DNA of 64,000 nt, from assembly GCF_020682705.1 (NCBI RefSeq), contig NZ_JAGTTN010000001.1, forward strand, positions 1,054,001 through 1,118,000, given 5' to 3'. Both the position numbers and the translations under genes were made by a program. The notes beneath the pieces are model-generated. The model had not been told where the DNA came from. It did not search any database and saw nothing but the letters and a program-made list of their open reading frames with translations. Positions 59,179 to 64,000 of the stretch are shown piece by piece. This DNA comes from Microbacterium allomyrinae. Lineage in GTDB: Bacteria; Actinomycetota; Actinomycetes; Actinomycetales; Microbacteriaceae. Positions within the stretch are counted from its first letter, which is position 1. Every line of letters starts with the position of its first letter.

Positions 59179-61269
59179 CTCTTGCAGGCGAAAGACAACG
59201 GCATCCGGGCCATCCAGACGCACAACGAGGTCACCGCCGTCGATGCGCCACGACGCCGGCCGCGGAGGGAAGAGCTGCTCGACGATCACGGGTGCATCTG
59301 CGCTCACGCGCAACCGGGTCAACGGGATGCGCTGCTCGGCGACCGTCTCCTCGAAGCGATGCACGATACTCACCAGCGTCGACGACGCGCAGCACAGCGC
59401 CCAGGTGACCCACGGGTCGTCCCATCCCGGCAGCCCTGTCGGCCAGACCGGCTCTGCGGTCGCGATCTCGTCGCGCAGACCCCGGTGCACATCGACGAAG
59501 GTCGCTACCAGGGCGAGCTCCTTCTCGTCCATGCGATCGAGGTGGCCCGAGAGGATGGGCCGGCGGAGCAGGCTGTTCACCAGCGTCGTGTGCACAGCGC
59601 CGGGACTCATCCCCGCCTGGGGGTAGGACCACACTCCCGCGATCTCTGGCGGAACGACCAGCGGTGCATTGGCCGAGATCGGCGGCACTCTCGATTCGTC
59701 CTGCTGATCGCTCGTGGCCAGCAGGGCGAAATGAGAGAGCGTCTGCCAATCGCAGCGCATACCGCCGGAGGCGCAGTTCTCGATGATGAGATCCGGATGC
59801 CGGGCGTGAAGCGCGTCGATCCAGTCCAGCCACGCCACCGCGGTGCGTCGCAGACCTTCGATGGGATTCAGCCCGCCGACATCGGTGCCCGGCGTGGGAT
59901 TGAGGTTCGCGTCGAACTTCACGTAGCGCAGACCGTAATCCGCGATCAGGCGATCCATGACGGCGTCCATGTGCGCGACGGCGGCAGGGTGCCGGAAGTC
60001 GAGGACGTGGCGGCCGTCTTCGACGAGTCGTACGCCGCCGCGCTGCAGGAAGGCCTCGGCCGGGAGCTCCTCGCAGATCGGGCTCCTTACTCCCACCGCC
60101 TCCGGTTCCAGCCACAGCCCCGGGAGCATGCCCGCGGCACGAATCGCGTCGAACACCTCGCGGAATCCGCCGGGGAAGCGGGTGGCGGACTCCTGCCACT
60201 CCCCCACCGTGTGCCACCAGCCCGGCTCGCCGCTGTACCAGCCGGCGTCGACGCAGAAGACGTCCGCGCGCACGCGACCGACTGCGGCGATGAGCGGCAG
60301 AAGCCGGTCGGTCGTCGGCTCGGCCATCAGCGTGTTCATGTAGTCGTTGTAGACGACGGCGACCGGCCGGTCCGTGCGATAGACGGCTCGCTCGCGGCGT
60401 CTATGCGCCGTGAGCGCAGCGACAGCCGGTTCGAGTCCGGAGGTGCTCCACGCGAAGGTCGCGTCGGGGGCTGCATGGCTCTCTCCGGGCGCCAGGACGC
60501 GAGACCAGCCATGCGTGAGCGCGTCCGCACCGGCCAGGACGAGGCGCAGGGCGCCACCGTCCCGCGTGGGCGATTCGGCCACCCGCCACGACCACCCCGC
60601 GTTCGCCTCGAGCTGCCACAGCAGAGTGCCGCCGCCCGGAGCCTCGAATGCTCCCATCGGCAGGTTCTCCGACGTCGACCAGGTGCCCGTTCCGACGATG
60701 CACTGCGCGCTGCGGGTGGACGCGCCGCCATGGGCCCGCATCGCGACGTCCACGCCGCCGCGCTCGCGATAGGTCAAGGTCTGCCAGCGGAACTCCGACA
60801 GCCACGTGTTCGCTGCGCTGTGGACGGTGGTGTCATCGGCGTCCCAGCGCGCGTCGCCCAGCGCGACGGAACTGACGAACAGCAGCTCGTGCCGACGAGT
60901 CGGGTGCTCGTTGACGACGGTGGTCGACACCGTCACCACCTCGCTGCCGGGTACGGTGCTCCAGGTGACGGTCGCGGCGAGGCCGGTCTCGGCATCCGCC
61001 AGATCCACCTCGAACACATCCCGTTCGCCCTCGGCACGGTGCCGGTGCGAGCGGTAGCGCAGCCGTGCGCCCAGCTCGGTATCGTCGAAGCGGGTGCCCG
61101 CGCGCTTGCTGCATGTCGTGGTGACGATCTCCACGAGCGGCAGCGCGATCGCCACATCTGCAGCGCGATCCCCGAGCATCCGAGTGAGGCGTGGTCGGCC
61201 GGCATCGTCGACGTCCACCCGCAGGGCGAAGGGCGCCGCGTGCCATTCCAGCGTGTGCGGCTCAGTCAT
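59176..61269 (-). CDS. GH36 alpha-galactosidase
   Basis: About 697 residues. An N-terminal beta-sandwich (about 1-290) precedes a TIM barrel with CVDAGWYS, GMLPGLWLEPEAVG, the nucleophile Asp453 in RYVKFDANLN, ENCASGGMRCDW and the acid/base region SDQQDES (Asp521/Asp524). These are GH36 motifs; KFD replaces the common KWD. No signal peptide is visible, so it acts in the cytoplasm on imported alpha-galactosides. ATG at 61269 overlaps the GntR stop by 8 nt; an ATG at 61278 is also in frame. Confidence 0.88.
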   Translation of the reverse strand: MTEPHTLEWHAAPFALRVDVDDAGRPRLTRMLGDRAADVAIALPLVEIVTTTCSKRAGTRFDDTELGARLRYRSHRHRAEGERDVFEVDLADAETGLAATVTWSTVPGSEVVTVSTTVVNEHPTRRHELLFVSSVALGDARWDADDTTVHSAANTWLSEFRWQTLTYRERGGVDVAMRAHGGASTRSAQCIVGTGTWSTSENLPMGAFEAPGGGTLLWQLEANAGWSWRVAESPTRDGGALRLVLAGADALTHGWSRVLAPGESHAAPDATFAWSTSGLEPAVAALTAHRRRERAVYRTDRPVAVVYNDYMNTLMAEPTTDRLLPLIAAVGRVRADVFCVDAGWYSGEPGWWHTVGEWQESATRFPGGFREVFDAIRAAGMLPGLWLEPEAVGVRSPICEELPAEAFLQRGGVRLVEDGRHVLDFRHPAAVAHMDAVMDRLIADYGLRYVKFDANLNPTPGTDVGGLNPIEGLRRTAVAWLDWIDALHARHPDLIIENCASGGMRCDWQTLSHFALLATSDQQDESRVPPISANAPLVVPPEIAGVWSYPQAGMSPGAVHTTLVNSLLRRPILSGHLDRMDEKELALVATFVDVHRGLRDEIATAEPVWPTGLPGWDDPWVTWALCCASSTLVSIVHRFEETVAEQRIPLTRLRVSADAPVIVEQLFPPRPASWRIDGGDLVVRLDGPDAVVFRLQE

Positions 61270-61993
61270 CGTGCTCATCGCCCGCATCCGCACCGTCGAG
61301 CACGACCGCGCGCATGGCGCGCGCGGCCGCGGCGCCATCCCTCGCGCGCATCGCCGCGACGACCGCATCATGGCGTCGCGCGTCGGCGGCGAGATCCTCG
61401 TGCGCCGAACGTGCGCGAACCTGCTGGTCGTCGAAGACCCGCAGCATGACGCCCGCGACGAGATCGCCGAACTGCGCCAGCACCGGATTGCCGGTCGAAC
61501 GGTACACCGCGACGTGGAACGCGACGTCGGCGTGCGCGTAGGCGTCCTCGTCGAGTCGGGCATGCATGTCGGCGACGGCGCCCTCCATGGCGTCGAGGTC
61601 ATCGGGAGTCGCTCGCAGCGCGGCGAGACGCGCCGCATCGGGCTCGACGATCAACCGGAGCTCCAGGAATGCGGTCGCCAGCGCGGCGCCTTCCGCGCCG
61701 TCCAGCGACCAGCGCAGCACCGCCGGGTCGAACGATGCCCACTCCGAGGCGGCGAGTACGCGCGTTCCCACCTTGGGTCTCATCTCGATCAATCCCTTGG
61801 CTGCCAGCACGGTCAGAGCGCTGCGCAGCGTCGTGCGGCTCACGCGATAGCGATCGATCAGGTCCTCCTCGCGAGGCAGGGCCTCGCCGGCCTGCAGCTC
61901 GCCGACGACGATGGACCGGCCGAGCTCCTCGACGATCCGCTCCGTCAGACCTCGCCCGACGTAGCCCGACGCGGGCGTCCGGTGCGCGGTCAT
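61262..61993 (-). CDS. GntR-family transcriptional regulator (FadR/FCD subfamily)
   Basis: A 243-residue regulator. The N-terminal winged helix (about 15-75: GRGLTERIVEELGRSIVVGELQAGEALPREEDLIDRYRVSRTTLRSAL) is followed by an all-helical FCD domain (about 90-230) with the metal-ligand Asp/His residues (DVAFHVAVYRS). It overlaps the enolase-like gene by 4 nt and the alpha-galactosidase gene at its end, so all three share an operon. It probably represses its own operon and the divergent binding-protein gene through the site at 63234. Confidence 0.9.
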   Translation of the reverse strand: MTAHRTPASGYVGRGLTERIVEELGRSIVVGELQAGEALPREEDLIDRYRVSRTTLRSALTVLAAKGLIEMRPKVGTRVLAASEWASFDPAVLRWSLDGAEGAALATAFLELRLIVEPDAARLAALRATPDDLDAMEGAVADMHARLDEDAYAHADVAFHVAVYRSTGNPVLAQFGDLVAGVMLRVFDDQQVRARSAHEDLAADARRHDAVVAAMRARDGAAAARAMRAVVLDGADAGDEHDD

Positions 61994-63174
61994 GCCGCCA
62001 CCTCGACCGACGCGCTCGTGTAGACCGGCTGCCCGTCGATCACGATCTCGACGACACGCTCGTAGCGGCCAATCGCATCCAGGTCGACGCGGATGCCCAA
62101 GCCGGGCGCATCGCCGAGCGTCACCCGCCCATCCACCAGGGGGAGGTGATCCGCGGTGATGTCGTGGGCGACGGACTTCGGCTCGGCAGGGAACTCCGAC
62201 AGATCGAACTGCGCGATTCCCGCGTAGGGCGCGAGCGAGGCCGCGAGGGCGAGATGCGAGGTGAACGTGTGGTTCACGTAGGTCACTCCGCGGCTCAGCG
62301 CACGTTGCGCCACGCGCGCGGACGGCCCGATTCCTCCGATTCGCCCGGCATCGATCTGCACGAACGAGACGGCGGCGTGCTCCATCAGCAGGTAGGCCAT
62401 CTCTTCGCTGTGCGACGCCTCGCCTGCCGCGACGCCCACGGTGCTCAGGGCGCCCGCGAGCCGCGCGGATTCGGCGAACTGGAGCGGTCCGAACGGCTCC
62501 TCGATCCACTCCGCGTTCATCTTCTCGAGGGCCGCCACCCGCGAGAGCGCTGCCGCGGGATCATCGGCCCAGATCTGACCGGCATCGACGAACAGGCGGC
62601 TCCCCCACCCGATCGCCTCTCGGGCAGCGGCGAGCTGTTCGACGTCATCTGCCGTGGTCCCCGCACCGAACGGCCCCCAGCCGAACTTGACTGCCCGAAA
62701 GCCTCTCTCGGCGAACGCACGCCCCTTGCGGAAGGTCTCCTGCGGGTCGGCACCGAACAGTGCCGACGCGTATGCGGTCTTCGCGTGCGGCCGGTCGAAT
62801 CCGAGAAGGCGCCACACCGGTTCCCCGCGTGCGATTCCGAGCAGATCCCACAGTGCGATCTCGATGCCCGAGAACGTGTGCGGCGCCTGGAGAAGGTCCA
62901 TGCTCATCCGCTTCACCCGTGTCGAGATCGCGGAGATGTCTTCGGGAGAGTCGATGCGCTCGCCGAGCACCGCGGCTGAGACCGGCTGACATGCTCCGTG
63001 CGATGGAGGCGTCACGAAGGCCGCGATGGAGGTGAGCGGCGAAGCCTCGCATTCACCCCAGCCCTCGTATCCACCGGCGCGGACCCGGACCAGGAGCGCA
63101 TCCTGGCTGCCGTCCCCCTCCAGGGTGATGACGGGCATGCTCACGTAGAAGAAGTCGACGGATTCGACGCGCAT
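61990..63174 (-). CDS. Mandelate racemase/muconate lactonizing enzyme family dehydratase (enolase superfamily)
   Basis: A 394-residue enolase-superfamily enzyme. RAVKFGWGPFG carries the Lys of the acid/base pair. VDAGQIW, EEPFG and GEASHSEEMAYL are positioned as the metal-ligand Asp/Glu/Glu blocks, and NHTFTSHLALAASL contains the late His. Family members dehydrate acid sugars such as galactonate or fuconate. ATG at 63174 follows GAGGAG. First gene of an operon with GntR and alpha-galactosidase. Confidence 0.85.
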   Translation of the reverse strand: MRVESVDFFYVSMPVITLEGDGSQDALLVRVRAGGYEGWGECEASPLTSIAAFVTPPSHGACQPVSAAVLGERIDSPEDISAISTRVKRMSMDLLQAPHTFSGIEIALWDLLGIARGEPVWRLLGFDRPHAKTAYASALFGADPQETFRKGRAFAERGFRAVKFGWGPFGAGTTADDVEQLAAAREAIGWGSRLFVDAGQIWADDPAAALSRVAALEKMNAEWIEEPFGPLQFAESARLAGALSTVGVAAGEASHSEEMAYLLMEHAAVSFVQIDAGRIGGIGPSARVAQRALSRGVTYVNHTFTSHLALAASLAPYAGIAQFDLSEFPAEPKSVAHDITADHLPLVDGRVTLGDAPGLGIRVDLDAIGRYERVVEIVIDGQPVYTSASVEVAA

Positions 63175-63233
63175 GCGTGCTCCTCGGGGGGTCGGAGTCA
63201 CCTCGGCGAGGCAACATTCGTGAATCAAGCATA

Positions 63234-63244
63234 TGGTATGACTA
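63234..63244. promoter_or_regulatory. GntR/FadR-type operator TGGTATGACTA
   Basis: It fits the FCD-GntR half-symmetric consensus TNGTNNNACNA exactly. It lies between the divergent enolase-like gene (60 bp away) and the binding-protein gene (80 bp away). Confidence 0.55.
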
Positions 63245-63323
63245 ATGCATTCGCCTCCCCGGGCGATGAGCAGCACCCGATCCACTACTCCCTTCCAGCC
63301 CCACCGAGCTCACAAGGAGCACC

Positions 63324-64000
63324 ATGTCGCGCACCACCACGCGTCGCCGCCACCTCCGAGCGGCCGCAGTCGCCGCCACCTCCGTCCTCCTCCTCTCCGG
63401 CTGCGCGAGCGGCACGGCGGCCGACGGAAAGACCGTCATCACTCTCGCCGGGCCCAACCAGTGGAACTCGAACACCACGTCGTTCGGACCCGCATGGGAA
63501 GAGCTCGTCGCCGCGTTCGAAAAGGCCGAGCCCGACATCGAGGTGCAGACGACGGTTCTGCCTATCGGGAGCGCCTACGACACCCTCTCCACTCAGCTGG
63601 CGGCCGGAACGGCGCCGGCGCTCGTCTTCAATCAGGCGTCGTACACACCCGAGCAGATCGTCCCGCTGGACCCCTATCTGGCCGAGCCCAACCCCTACGT
63701 CGAAGGCAATGAGCGCTGGCTCGACCTCTTCAATCCCGACTCATACGGCGATGCGCAGCGCAACGGCAATGGCGAACTGGAGTTCATCCCCTTGAACCTG
63801 GTGCTGCCGGGTCTCTTCTTCAACGAAGACGCCTTCGCCGAGGCCGGCGTCTCGGCACCCATCGAGTCGGTCGGCGATCTGCTCGACGCGTGCGCGGCGC
63901 TCAGCGAAGCGGGATACACGCCGTTGGCGATGGACAGCAACCAGCTGGGGAGCAGCTGGACGAGCACCACGCTGCTCAGCATGTTGATGAACCCGCTCGC
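63324..64000 (+). CDS. Sugar ABC transporter substrate-binding lipoprotein (partial, cut by window end)
   Basis: The first 226 residues of a family 1 extracellular binding protein. The signal peptide with RRRH ends in lipobox LSGC (Cys27). ITLAGPNQWNSNTTSFGPAWEELVAAFEKAEPDIEVQT begins the mature fold. ATG at 63324 follows AAGGAG by 4 nt. It faces away from the enolase-GntR-alpha-galactosidase operon, and may supply the missing binding protein for a galactoside importer or for permeases beyond the window. Confidence 0.86.
   Translation, partial: MSRTTTRRRHLRAAAVAATSVLLLSGCASGTAADGKTVITLAGPNQWNSNTTSFGPAWEELVAAFEKAEPDIEVQTTVLPIGSAYDTLSTQLAAGTAPALVFNQASYTPEQIVPLDPYLAEPNPYVEGNERWLDLFNPDSYGDAQRNGNGELEFIPLNLVLPGLFFNEDAFAEAGVSAPIESVGDLLDACAALSEAGYTPLAMDSNQLGSSWTSTTLLSMLMNPL

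Overview
The window looks like chromosome of a high-GC actinobacterium, most likely Microbacterium or another Microbacteriaceae. This is inferred from very high GC, GTG/TTG starts with AAGGAG-type ribosome sites, tight ATGA/GTGA overlaps, an IdeR/DtxR-type iron box and a mycoredoxin-like protein. No rRNA, tRNA, phage, transposase or CRISPR array was seen. Almost everything is uptake and catabolism: six ABC import systems, a dozen regulators and many sugar or polyol enzymes, and the gene order reads as a mosaic of self-contained catabolic islands. No stretch over 300 bases lacks a gene.

Layout. 0-1.7 kb: the tail of a LacI regulator, then a carboxymuconolactone-decarboxylase (CMD) gene and its ECF41 sigma factor, with an ECF41-type promoter in front of the CMD gene. 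1.7-8.5 kb: a siderophore iron operon on the minus strand (ferric-chelate reductase, lipoprotein, two FecCD permeases, ATPase, esterase), divergent from an AraC regulator across an iron box. 8.5-14.2 kb: a DUF4862 protein, a PfkB kinase and a split transketolase, divergent from two overlapping IclR regulators. 14.2-29.8 kb: a myo-inositol/polyol island with aldehyde dehydrogenase, iolD, iolB, a ribose/inositol-type ABC importer, a LacI repressor and a five-gene plus-strand operon of Gfo/Idh/MocA dehydrogenases (including iolG) and TIM-barrel isomerases. 29.8-34.3 kb: a UPF0303 protein and a second ribose-type importer.

34.3-52.4 kb is the least understood part. An SDR plus a ~670-residue FAD/NAD(P)-binding protein occurs twice. 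These copies surround a peptide-type ABC transporter, two CMD/AhpD-like proteins, a glutaredoxin-like CGDC protein, a MalY-like PLP enzyme, a LysR regulator and a DUF3500-HupE pair. The first copy ends inside a 59-bp tandem repeat. I regard this as the best candidate for an undescribed system, possibly oxidative or C-S-bond catabolism of an imported small molecule.

52.4-64 kb: an SDR, a PucR-type regulator, an HpcH/HpaI aldolase, two sugar permeases translationally coupled to an exporter-type ABC protein, a GH36 alpha-galactosidase, a GntR regulator, an enolase-superfamily dehydratase and the start of a sugar-binding lipoprotein that runs off the end. Together these suggest galactoside uptake followed by an oxidative, acid-sugar route.

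Two operator families tie the islands together. TGGACCGGTCCA occurs at the inositol importer, at the LacI gene (one mismatch), at the dehydrogenase operon and again 18 kb away at the peptide-type importer. TGAA(A/T)C(G/C)ATTCA-like sites recur at 53.2-59.2 kb. All functional calls come from reading the sequence, with no database search.
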